From Nocardioides sp. (GTDB lineage: Bacteria > Actinomycetota > Actinomycetes > Propionibacteriales > Nocardioidaceae): a stretch of 7,751 nucleotides of DNA. The notes beneath the pieces were generated by a model. That model was given only the letters and a program-made list of their open reading frames with translations. It was not told the DNA's origin and did no database searches. Below, piece after piece: positions 1-6,203 of the stretch (position 1 is its first letter; each line of letters starts with the position of its first letter). The position numbers and the translations under genes are program-made. The stretch is taken from the NCBI GenBank assembly GCA_030452025.1, contig JAKDNC010000157.1:1-7751 (forward strand), written 5' to 3'.

Positions 1-1
1 C

Positions 2-121
2 GAGACCGTTGCGACGGCGCCGGATCCGGTCTCCACGGCGGCGTACCTCGGACGGTGGGAGCGGGGTCATGGCGGCCCCTTCCCTGCCGAAGTCCTCGAG
101 GTCCTTGATCGGGTCACTCAT
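2..121 (-). CDS. Partial membrane protein downstream of sigma factor (N-terminal 40 residues)
   Basis: Only the first 40 codons are in the window; the gene continues past the left edge. Its ATG (119-121) overlaps the TGA of the upstream sigma gene as TGATG, so the two are almost certainly translationally coupled. The visible peptide starts MSDPIKDLEDFG and ends in a very basic stretch, EVRRRGDRIRRRRNGL (residues 25-40). That looks like the positively charged cytoplasmic flank just before a transmembrane helix. Residues 8-39 align without gaps to residues 155-186 of the fusion protein at 698-2539, with about 10 identities in 32, and in the fusion this segment leads straight into a transmembrane helix. 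I infer a single-pass membrane protein with an extracytoplasmic domain, possibly a regulator of the adjacent sigma factor. No zinc-binding anti-sigma HxxxCxxC motif is present in the visible part. Its function beyond that is unknown. Confidence 0.72.
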   Translation of the reverse strand, partial: MSDPIKDLEDFGREGAAMTPLPPSEVRRRGDRIRRRRNGL

Positions 122-615
122 CACGCGCTCCTCTCGGCAGTGCCGTCGGCCAGCAGGACGGCCAACGCCTTGCGTCCCCGGGAGAGCCGGGCCTTGATGG
201 TTCCTTCGGGTACGCCGACCTCTGCGGCGACGGCGTGGACCGGCAGGTCGCACATGTGGTGCAGGACCAGTGCCCGTCGTTGGGCCTTCGGCACCCGGGC
301 GAGCGCGTCGAGGAGCGCCACCCGGTCTTCGTTGACCGGTGGGGTCGTGAGTGCTGGCGCCAGGGCACGGTCCTGGGGTCGGCGGCCCAGCTTGGTCCGC
401 CGCCACCGACTGATCGCGAGACGGTGGGCGGTTGTCCGTACCCATGCCTCGGGGTGCTCGGCCCTGTCCAGCTTGCGGCGATGCGCCCAGGCGCGGGCGA
501 ACGCCTCCTGCACGCACTCCTGTGCCTCGTCCCGATCGCCGATCATCGCGTAGACCTGATGGGTGATCCGGTTGAACGAAGCCGTGTAGAAGTCGTCGAA
601 CTCATGTTCGTCCAT
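121..615 (-). CDS. SigE-family (ECF-like) RNA polymerase sigma factor
   Basis: A 164-residue protein of normal length for the actinobacterial SigE family of group 4 sigma factors, which bind core RNA polymerase and direct it to special promoters. Region 2 spans about residues 6-75. It opens FDDFY, has the ECVQEAFARAW helix (33-43) that in the family contacts core and the -10 element, then EAWVRTTAHRLAISRWRR. Region 4 spans about 97-151, with a well-kept helix-turn-helix AAEVGVPEGTIKARLSRGRK (130-149) for the -35 element. The basic residues K141, R143, R146, R148 and K149 are all present. The ATG at 615 is chosen because it begins just before the conserved FDDFY and has a G-rich stretch (GGGGG) about 9 nt upstream. 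The gene lies 82 nt after the fusion gene and overlaps the next membrane-protein gene, so it is probably co-transcribed with both. The promoter it recognises cannot be read from the sequence. Confidence 0.93.
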   Translation of the reverse strand: MDEHEFDDFYTASFNRITHQVYAMIGDRDEAQECVQEAFARAWAHRRKLDRAEHPEAWVRTTAHRLAISRWRRTKLGRRPQDRALAPALTTPPVNEDRVALLDALARVPKAQRRALVLHHMCDLPVHAVAAEVGVPEGTIKARLSRGRKALAVLLADGTAERSA

Positions 616-697
616 CCGGCCTGCCCCCGATCGTTCTTGCGGAACTTCTTGTCGGACATACGCCTGGGCGGAGGTTCGGGTTGCGTGCGTGACCGAT

Positions 698-2539
698 CTA
701 TTTCTTCGCCGACGGCGACAGGTTGACCAGACGCTCGATCGCCCGCTGGGTTAGTCGCTGGAAGTCCGCACGCGTCATCGAGTGGTCCGGTGCTGGCACG
801 AACCCGACCTGTACGACGACCCGCTTGCTGCGCGCGATGCCCATCAGGAACGTGACCAACTTGTCGTCGGAGACCTCGGTGGTGACGTGCCAGATGGTCA
901 CCTCCCTGTTCTCGGCCCGGTCGTCGTGGACCTGCTCGAGGGTGGTGGCCAGGTCCTTCTTCTCGCACTTGGCCATGCGGTCGCGGATCGTGGTGACGAA
1001 GCCTTTGGCCTGTTTCGGGGAGTTGAACTTCCCCAGTGTCTCGGTGAGCCCGAACGCGCTCGGCAACTTCGCCTGGGGAATCACGAAGTTGCGGGTCCGG
1101 GTGAAGGCCACCGGCTTGATCATGAAGTCGGCCTCGTCGCAGCGCGTCGCAGCGGCGTTCACCTTCGGCCGGCTCGGCCGGGTCGCCAGCCACGGGCGGG
1201 CCACGCCGGAGACCGGCGGGAGGTCCACGACCTGCAGGAAGCCGGGGGAGGTCCGGGCAGGCGGCGGTGCGGCTGCGAACGCCTCGGGGTGGGTGGTGCT
1301 GCACGCGCCGGCGTCCTCGTGCTCGCAGAGCCCGGTCACCGACGTTGCGAGGACCTTGACCAAGGGTGTGACGCCGGCGTCGGAGTCATCGGCGACGCGG
1401 CGTACGACGGTGTCGGTCAGGAGTCCTGTCCGGGAGATCCCCACGGCGTAGGTGGTCACCGGGTCGTTCCAGGTGCGCAGCACCATCACCCTGGCCTCGT
1501 CACCGACCCCGGTCACCCGGTAGCTCTGCTGGAGCTGGGCACGCACGTCGGTGCACCCGGCGAACCAGGCGATGGTCCGACGGAAGGTCCGCTGCGCCGC
1601 CGGCACTCCGTGGGAGAGCTCCACGGACTGGAGCGCCGAGAGGCCCGGCTCTCCCTCTACCTTGAACCGACGCACCAGCGCGCCCACGCCGGACGGGTCA
1701 GCGAACCGGTCGCGTTGGCAGGCGACGTTGATGCCGTTGCCGACGGTGTTGTCGTTGGTGGTGACCTTCTTGATCGTCCGGTCGCCGGTGATCGGCCTGA
1801 TCTGCGCCTCGGAGAGGAGCTCGTCAACGTCGAGCCGGGCGATCGGGTCCTTTTCGGGCTCCGGCGCGTCTCGATGCCCACCTTGGGCGCTCACTCCGTC
1901 GATCTGGGGCGCTGCCCCGTTGGTCTGGCCGACGACTGCGCCGGTGCCGAGCAGGGCAGCGACGGTCGCGAGCACTCCGACGCCCGTGTGCAGGCGTCGA
2001 CGGCCCGCGCCGGCGCGACGGATGATCGTGGCCCGAGGGAAAGTCGCCGACTCGGTGCGCTCGCCGATCTTCTCCAGGTGTGTGCGGATGCTGGTGGAAG
2101 GGACGTCGCGGTGCACCGCGAAACCGGAGGTGGCCGACTGCAGTTCCCGAGCGGCGGCCTCGTCGGTGAGACCCACCTCACGGGACATGCTGGACATGCT
2201 GCCCGAGCTGAGCTGGGTGAGCAGCAACACCTTCCGTTGGGGCAGGCTCAACTTCGCCAGCGCATCGAGAGTGGCGCGCGTCTCGTCGTCCAGGAACTTG
2301 TCCCGATGCCAGATCCGGGTGGTGTGGCGGCGCTGGGCGTAGGACCAGGCATGAGGCCGGACCCAGGTCTCCGGGTCCTCGAGCTTCGAGACCTTGCGCC
2401 AGTGGTGCCACGCCGTGACGAACGCATGGCGCACGGCGCCGCGCGCCGCCGGGAGGTCTCCGGTGAGTGCATAAGTCTGCAACAGGAGACGCCCGCGGGT
2501 AGCGGCGTAGAACGCGTCGAAGGCGGAAGCATCGTGCAT
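698..2539 (-). CDS. Fused sigma-like domain, transmembrane helix and tandem extracytoplasmic domains
   Basis: A 613-residue protein. Residues 6-75 resemble sigma region 2 (FDAFY, AFVTAW, ETWVR) and about 90-142 resemble region 4. Both match the neighbouring SigE-family factor, sharing FD.FY, YA..GD, AF..AW, P-E-x-WVR, QR and EVG. A basic juxtamembrane stretch (174-184) precedes one hydrophobic helix (about 185-204). The rest (205-613) should lie outside the membrane. It contains two related domains, about 235-405 and 430-613, each with two cysteines about 55-58 residues apart (C274/C329 and C467/C525), joined by an A/P-rich linker. Their pattern recalls PknH_C-type sensor domains, but this is an inference. 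The sigma part is degenerate: the acidic/Gln positions of ECVQEAF read GAVRHAF, and the recognition helix has lost most basic residues. The ATG at 2539 is chosen because it places FDAFY at residue 7 like its paralogue; an upstream in-frame extension to 2902 would overlap the divergent gene and resembles no family. A membrane-tethered sensor-regulator is a reasonable guess; its activity is unknown. Confidence 0.85.
   Translation of the reverse strand: MHDASAFDAFYAATRGRLLLQTYALTGDLPAARGAVRHAFVTAWHHWRKVSKLEDPETWVRPHAWSYAQRRHTTRIWHRDKFLDDETRATLDALAKLSLPQRKVLLLTQLSSGSMSSMSREVGLTDEAAARELQSATSGFAVHRDVPSTSIRTHLEKIGERTESATFPRATIIRRAGAGRRRLHTGVGVLATVAALLGTGAVVGQTNGAAPQIDGVSAQGGHRDAPEPEKDPIARLDVDELLSEAQIRPITGDRTIKKVTTNDNTVGNGINVACQRDRFADPSGVGALVRRFKVEGEPGLSALQSVELSHGVPAAQRTFRRTIAWFAGCTDVRAQLQQSYRVTGVGDEARVMVLRTWNDPVTTYAVGISRTGLLTDTVVRRVADDSDAGVTPLVKVLATSVTGLCEHEDAGACSTTHPEAFAAAPPPARTSPGFLQVVDLPPVSGVARPWLATRPSRPKVNAAATRCDEADFMIKPVAFTRTRNFVIPQAKLPSAFGLTETLGKFNSPKQAKGFVTTIRDRMAKCEKKDLATTLEQVHDDRAENREVTIWHVTTEVSDDKLVTFLMGIARSKRVVVQVGFVPAPDHSMTRADFQRLTQRAIERLVNLSPSAKK
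1838..1987 (-). other. Juxtamembrane basic stretch, transmembrane helix and linker of the fusion protein
   Basis: This stretch encodes residues 185-234 of the fusion: a hydrophobic run with GVGVLATVAALLGTGAVVG (186-204), then a polar, charged linker. The arginine-rich segment just before it (R174, R175, R180-R182) would stay in the cytoplasm by the positive-inside rule. That puts the sigma-like N-terminus inside and the tandem C-terminal domains outside. There is no N-terminal signal peptide, so this helix is the only export signal visible. Confidence 0.75.
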
Positions 2540-2648
2540 GTCGCGACAACGGTACGGGAGGGGGTGAGACCTTGGAAACTTCCGAAACCCTGTCCTGCGG
2601 CGTGTGCGCTGCCCCAGGCGCCCCTCGGCGGGTGAAGATGGGTCTGCC
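2540..2648. promoter_or_regulatory. Divergent intergenic region between fusion operon and perM
   Basis: These 109 bp separate two divergently transcribed genes and must carry both promoters. The minus-strand promoter candidate is listed separately. For the plus strand, the bases just before the ATG at 2649 contain GAAGAT (2635-2640) nine nt or so upstream. It could be a degenerate -10 for a leaderless transcript or a poor Shine-Dalgarno; I cannot decide. No long inverted repeat was found. Confidence 0.4.
2549..2577 (-). promoter_or_regulatory. Candidate promoter of the fusion/sigma operon
   Basis: On the minus strand TACCGT (2554-2549) fits the actinobacterial -10 pattern TANNNT. Seventeen bases upstream, TTCCAA (2577-2572) is a weak match to a -35 box (3 of 6 bases of TTGACA). 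The predicted start of transcription falls a few bases before the ATG at 2539, giving a very short or absent leader, which fits the lack of a Shine-Dalgarno sequence there. The same area holds GGAA-NN-TTCC (2574-2583), which could be part of an ECF-type -35 or a short operator. This is pattern reading only. Confidence 0.35.
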
Positions 2649-3887
2649 ATGACAGCCACACTCGATTCGGCCCGGCCCCCCCGGGACGGGACCCGCCGCC
2701 GTCCGCTCGCCCTGCTGGCGACGCTGGCCGGTGCCTCCGCGGCCGGTACGACGCTCGCGCTCTCGATGGTCGTCGGCGTCGTCGGATGGTTCATCACCGA
2801 CGGTGGGGCGCACGGCGCTCCTCGTGACGCACTTCGCACCGGGGCGCTCGGGTGGCTGATGTCCCATGGTTCAGGGCTGGAGATCGACGGGATTGCCATC
2901 ACCGCGGTCCCGCTGGGGCTGACCCTGATCTGCGCGGTGGTGATCGCCCGGTTCGCGCTCCGGCTGGGGGAGTCGGTGGCGACCTACGGGCCAGATGCCG
3001 ACGACCTCGCCGACGGCGATCGTGACTGGACCGTCCCGGTTGCCTCGGCGCTGTTCGGGGCGACGTACGTCGTCATCGCCGTGGTCACGGGAGTGGTCGC
3101 AGGGTCGACGGACACGCACCCCGACCTGGCCGCGGTCATCCTCTGGTCGCTGGTGATGACCGGAGGCATCGGCGGCATCGCGATCGCGGTCGGCTCGGGC
3201 CGCGCCTCGGTGTGGCTCTCACTGGCCCCGTCTGCGGTCACGGCGACCCTGCACGCGTTCCGGTCCATCGTGGTCACCTTCCTGGCCACCGCCGCGCTGT
3301 TCTTCCTCGGCGCACTGGTCCTCGACTTCGGTGCGGCCATGAACGTCTTCTCCCAGCTCCACACCGACACCGGTGAGGCCGCGCTGTTCGTGCTGCTGAT
3401 GGCCACGATGCTGCCGAATGCGGTCGTCTTTGCCGGTTGCTACCTCCTCGGGCCCGGGTTCGCCGTCGGAGGCGGCACCCTGGTCTCGCCCAGCCTCGTC
3501 GCCGTCGGGCCGGTCCCGATGTTCCCGATGCTCGCGGCGCTCCCCGACAACGGAGCGACACCCGTGTGGACGCCGTGGTTGGTGGCCCTGCCGGTGCTGA
3601 TCGCAGGAGTCGGCGTCTTCCGCAGTCAACAGCTTCGCCCCACGGCGGCCTGGGACGAAGGCGCACTTCGTGGGGTCGTCGGTGGTGCCCTGGCCGGCCT
3701 CCTGTTCGGCCTGCTCGCCGTGGTCGCAGGCGGAGCGGTCGGTCCCGGTCGGATGACCGAGGTCGGGCCTGAGCCCGCCCAGATCCTCTTCCACGGGATC
3801 GTCGCCTTCGGCATGGGTGGCCTGCTCGGCGGACTGCTCGCCACTTGGCGCGAACGTCGCCACCTGCCCGCCGCCGAGAACGACTGA
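2649..3887 (+). CDS. perM: Polytopic membrane protein of the DUF6350 / PerM family
   Basis: A 412-residue integral membrane protein with about eight to ten hydrophobic helices spread from residue 20 to 400. These include roughly 20-49, 79-102, 128-151, 159-182, 205-228, 244-265, 306-324, 340-366 and 379-399. The family hallmark is the central stretch NAVVFAGCYLLGPGFAVGGG (257-276), followed by TLVSP and the proline-rich PVPMFPMLAALPDN (288-301). In mycobacteria the family member PerM lies directly upstream of purN and purH, as here, and is reported to support cell division by stabilising the divisome protein FtsB. That role is transferred by family and synteny and is not shown by this sequence. 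The ATG at 2649 is preferred: it gives a short polar basic N-terminus (RDGTRRR) before the first helix. The in-frame GTG at 2604 would add 15 residues with no family support. It ends 21 bp before purN. Confidence 0.85.
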   Translation: MTATLDSARPPRDGTRRRPLALLATLAGASAAGTTLALSMVVGVVGWFITDGGAHGAPRDALRTGALGWLMSHGSGLEIDGIAITAVPLGLTLICAVVIARFALRLGESVATYGPDADDLADGDRDWTVPVASALFGATYVVIAVVTGVVAGSTDTHPDLAAVILWSLVMTGGIGGIAIAVGSGRASVWLSLAPSAVTATLHAFRSIVVTFLATAALFFLGALVLDFGAAMNVFSQLHTDTGEAALFVLLMATMLPNAVVFAGCYLLGPGFAVGGGTLVSPSLVAVGPVPMFPMLAALPDNGATPVWTPWLVALPVLIAGVGVFRSQQLRPTAAWDEGALRGVVGGALAGLLFGLLAVVAGGAVGPGRMTEVGPEPAQILFHGIVAFGMGGLLGGLLATWRERRHLPAAEND

Positions 3888-3896
3888 CGGGGTCGA

Positions 3897-3909
3897 TAAA
3901 CTCCGGGGG
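3897..3909 (+). promoter_or_regulatory. Leaderless -10 box of purN
   Basis: TAAACT (3897-3902) matches the TANNNT -10 pattern of actinobacterial housekeeping promoters. It is followed by six bases and then the GTG start at 3909, so transcription would begin at or within a base or two of the start codon. No purine-rich ribosome binding site fits in the 21-bp gap. No convincing -35 box is visible about 17 bases upstream, where the sequence is still perM coding. A promoter here would let purN-purH be transcribed apart from perM. Confidence 0.5.
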
Positions 3910-4532
3910 TGTCGACTCCCAGCCCCACCACGCGCGTCGTGGTTCTCGTCTCCGGGGCCGGCAGCAACCTTCAGGCACTGCTCGAGGCCTGCAACGACCC
4001 GACGTACGGCGCCTCGGTGGTCGCGGTCGGCGCTGACCGCGAGGACATCGAAGCTCTGGCCCGTGCCGACCGGGTCGGCGTCCCCACCTTCGTGACGCGC
4101 GTGGGGTGCTTCGCCACCCGTGAACAGTGGGACGGCGCCCTTGCCGAGAAGGTCGACGCCTTCGATCCTGATCTCGTGGTGCTGGCCGGTTTCATGAAGT
4201 TGGTCGGTGGCAGGTTCCTTGCCCGCTTCGAGGGGCGCGTGGTCAACACCCATCCGGCGCTGTGTCCCTCGTTCCCCGGCACCACCGGTCCCGCCGACGC
4301 GCTTGCGTATGGCGTCAAGGTCTCCGGCGCGACCCTCTTCGTGGTCGACGCCGGCGTGGACACCGGCCCGATCGTCGACCAGACCGTCGTGCCGGTCGAG
4401 GACGACGACGACGTCCAGAGCCTCCACGAACGCATCAAGGTCGCCGAGCGCAGGATGCTCGTCGACAACGTGGGCCGCATCGCCCGCGAAGGATTCACCA
4501 TCACCGACAGGAAGGTCCGGTTCGCCACATGA
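3909..4532 (+). CDS. purN: Phosphoribosylglycinamide formyltransferase (GART)
   Basis: PurN transfers a formyl group from 10-formyltetrahydrofolate to GAR, giving FGAR, the third step of de novo purine synthesis, in the cytoplasm. The 207-residue length is typical. Phosphate-binding loop: VSGAGSNLQAL (14-24). Folate/catalytic region: DLVVLAGFMKLVG (88-100). Active-site signature: VVNTHPALCPSFPG (111-124), carrying the catalytic Asn113 and His115. Then GVKVSGATLF (135-144) and DAGVDTGPIV (147-156), with the catalytic Asp at 151. The GTG at 3909 puts the first beta strand (RVVVLVSG) at residues 9-16, the expected place. Its stop overlaps the purH start by 4 bp (ATGA), so translation of the two is coupled. 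It may have its own leaderless promoter despite the perM gene just upstream. Confidence 0.97.
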   Translation: MSTPSPTTRVVVLVSGAGSNLQALLEACNDPTYGASVVAVGADREDIEALARADRVGVPTFVTRVGCFATREQWDGALAEKVDAFDPDLVVLAGFMKLVGGRFLARFEGRVVNTHPALCPSFPGTTGPADALAYGVKVSGATLFVVDAGVDTGPIVDQTVVPVEDDDDVQSLHERIKVAERRMLVDNVGRIAREGFTITDRKVRFAT

Positions 4533-6169
4533 GCCCTGCCCCCCATCAGAGCGCGCCAGACAAGATCGCGATCAAACGGGCCTTGGTGTCCGTCTACGAC
4601 AAGTCCGGCCTGGAGGATCTCGCCCGAGGCCTGCACGGGGCCGGTGTGAGCTTGGTGTCGACAGGTGGGTCGGCCGCGCTGATCGAGAGCCTGGGCATCC
4701 CGGTGACCAAGGTCGAGGACCTCACCGGCTTCCCCGAGTGCCTCGACGGCCGGGTGAAGACCCTGCACCCGAAGGTGCACGCGGGGATCCTCGCCGACCG
4801 CCGGATCGCCTCCCACATCGAACAGCTCGAGGCGCTCGAGGTGCAGCCGTTCGACCTGGTCGTGTCCAACCTGTACCCGTTCACCCAGACCGTGAGCTCG
4901 GGGGCGACGCCCGATGAGTGCGTCGAGCAGATCGACATCGGTGGCCCGTCGATGGTCCGCGCAGCCGCGAAGAACCACCCGTCCGTGGCGATCGTGACCT
5001 CACCGGACCGCTACGACGACGTCCTGCGCGCCACCGCTGCTGGTGGGTTCACCCTGCAGGAGCGCAAGTCCCTGGCCGCTGAGGCGTTCGTGCACACTGC
5101 GTCCTACGACGTCGCCGTGGCGAGCTGGATGGGCAACGTCCTGACCGACGCCACGGGTGGCACGGGCTTCCCGGAGTGGATGGCAGCGACCTTCACCAAG
5201 TCCGACACCCTGCGCTACGGGGAGAACCCGCACCAGCCGGCCGCGATCTACGCCAGCGGACGCCAACCGGAAGGCGGCGTGGCCCAGGGGGTCCAACTGC
5301 ACGGCAAGGAGATGTCCTACAACAACTACGTCGACGCGGACGCGGCCTACCGGGCGGCCTACGACCACGGCGACCTGCCGACGGTCGCGATCATCAAGCA
5401 CGCCAACCCGTGTGGCATTGCAGTGGGTGACGCCGGGGACGACGAGATCGCCGACGTGCACGAGAAGGCGCACGCGTGCGACCCGGTCTCGGCTTACGGC
5501 GGCATCATCGCGACCAACCGCTACGTCACCAAGGCGATGGCCGCGACGGTGAAGGACATCTTCACCGAGGTGGTCGTGGCACCCGGCTTCGACGGTGCGG
5601 CGCTCGACATCCTCACCGAGAAGAAGAACCTGCGGCTGCTCGTCGCCAACCCGCCGCCGCCCGGTGGCGTCGAGTTTCGTCCGATCTCCGGCGGTCTGCT
5701 GATGCAGGTGCGCGACACCATCGACGCTGAGGGGGAGCGGGCCGAGGACGACGGCACCACCTCACCCACCGGCGACGACGTCTCGCGCTGGCGCCTGGTC
5801 TCGGGCGAACCAGCCGACGAAGCGACCCTGGCCGACCTGCAGTTCGCCTGGCGGGCGATCCGCGCGGTGAAGTCCAACGCCATCCTGCTGGCCAACGACC
5901 GTGCCTCCGTGGGGGTCGGGATGGGCCAGGTCAATCGGGTCGACTCCTGCAACCTCGCCGTGACGCGCGCCGGAGAACGGGCCGCCGGCTCGGTCGCCGC
6001 CTCCGACGCGTTCTTCCCGTTCGCCGACGGGCTCCAGGTCTTGCTGGACGGGGGAGTGCGTGCTGTGGTGGCTCCGGGCGGGTCGATCCGCGACGAGGAA
6101 GTGATCGCCGCGGCCCAGAAGGCCGGCGTGACGATGTACTTCACCGGCACCCGACACTTCGCACACTGA
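4529..6169 (+). CDS. purH: Bifunctional AICAR transformylase / IMP cyclohydrolase
   Basis: PurH performs the last two steps of IMP synthesis: formylation of AICAR by 10-formyl-THF and ring closure of FAICAR. The protein has 546 residues. The N-terminal cyclohydrolase (MGS-like) domain, about 14-160, shows SVYDKSGL (21-28), STGGSA (44-49), DGRVKTLHPKVHAGIL (73-88), NLYPF (114-118) and IDIGGPSMVRAAAKN (135-149). The C-terminal transformylase domain shows RYGENPHQ (229-236), KHANPCG (290-296) with the catalytic Lys-His pair, DPVSAYGG (318-325), KSNAILLA (448-455), SDAFFPFADG (492-501), PGGSIRDEEV (516-525) and the usual TGTRHFAH C-terminus. All key motifs are intact. It is slightly longer than many homologues; the excess seems to lie in an acidic low-complexity loop at about 397-418. 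The ATG overlaps the purN stop. It ends 34 bp before folD. Confidence 0.98.
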   Translation: MSPAPHQSAPDKIAIKRALVSVYDKSGLEDLARGLHGAGVSLVSTGGSAALIESLGIPVTKVEDLTGFPECLDGRVKTLHPKVHAGILADRRIASHIEQLEALEVQPFDLVVSNLYPFTQTVSSGATPDECVEQIDIGGPSMVRAAAKNHPSVAIVTSPDRYDDVLRATAAGGFTLQERKSLAAEAFVHTASYDVAVASWMGNVLTDATGGTGFPEWMAATFTKSDTLRYGENPHQPAAIYASGRQPEGGVAQGVQLHGKEMSYNNYVDADAAYRAAYDHGDLPTVAIIKHANPCGIAVGDAGDDEIADVHEKAHACDPVSAYGGIIATNRYVTKAMAATVKDIFTEVVVAPGFDGAALDILTEKKNLRLLVANPPPPGGVEFRPISGGLLMQVRDTIDAEGERAEDDGTTSPTGDDVSRWRLVSGEPADEATLADLQFAWRAIRAVKSNAILLANDRASVGVGMGQVNRVDSCNLAVTRAGERAAGSVAASDAFFPFADGLQVLLDGGVRAVVAPGGSIRDEEVIAAAQKAGVTMYFTGTRHFAH

Positions 6170-6203
6170 CCCCTGAGGTGACTCGATCGTTAGGCTGGAT
6201 GGC
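6166..6203 (+). promoter_or_regulatory. Leaderless promoter of folD
   Basis: TAGGCT (6191-6196) is a clean TANNNT -10 box, followed by seven bases and the GTG at 6204. The transcript should therefore begin at or next to the start codon. CTGACC (6166-6171), overlapping the purH stop, is a possible -35 with a long 19-base spacer. There is no Shine-Dalgarno. The ATG at 6199 can be excluded because it meets a stop after one more codon. Confidence 0.55.

Noticed and set aside
616..697. ECF-type promoter before the stand-alone sigma gene
   Set aside because: A GAACC-like element and GTC-like bases are present on the minus strand, but the spacing does not fit the usual GGAAC-N16/17-CGTC pattern well enough to call it.
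543..1304. A 253-codon minus-strand frame bridging the fusion and the sigma gene
   Set aside because: It is out of frame with both real genes, and its translation is arginine/proline-rich and domain-free.
2183..2200. Exact 9-bp tandem repeat (GGACATGCT twice) in the fused sigma domain
   Set aside because: It encodes S-M-S twice (residues 114-119). The stretch has the same length as in the paralogous sigma factor, so it does not look like an insertion and is probably chance or minor slippage.
782..2635. A 617-codon open frame on the plus strand, opposite the fusion gene
   Set aside because: It is low-complexity and rich in G, R, D and V, with no recognisable domain. Such antisense frames are expected in GC-rich DNA. 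The minus strand carries clear sigma motifs and a membrane helix.
2540..2902. Upstream extension of the fusion gene by 121 codons
   Set aside because: It would overlap the divergent perM gene, its translation resembles nothing, and the ATG at 2539 aligns the protein with its paralogue.
3219..4427. A 402-codon minus-strand frame across perM and purN
   Set aside because: It is antisense to two well-supported genes and its composition is typical of a shadow frame.
4262..4528. An 89-codon N-terminal extension of purH
   Set aside because: It runs inside purN in another frame and is arginine-rich. The ATG at 4529 gives the normal PurH N-terminus and an ATGA overlap.
6170..6203. ZTP (pfl) riboswitch before folD, as seen in some bacteria
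   Set aside because: Only 34 bp separate purH from folD and a -10 box lies directly before the start, leaving no room for the aptamer. The 21-bp gap before purN is also too short.
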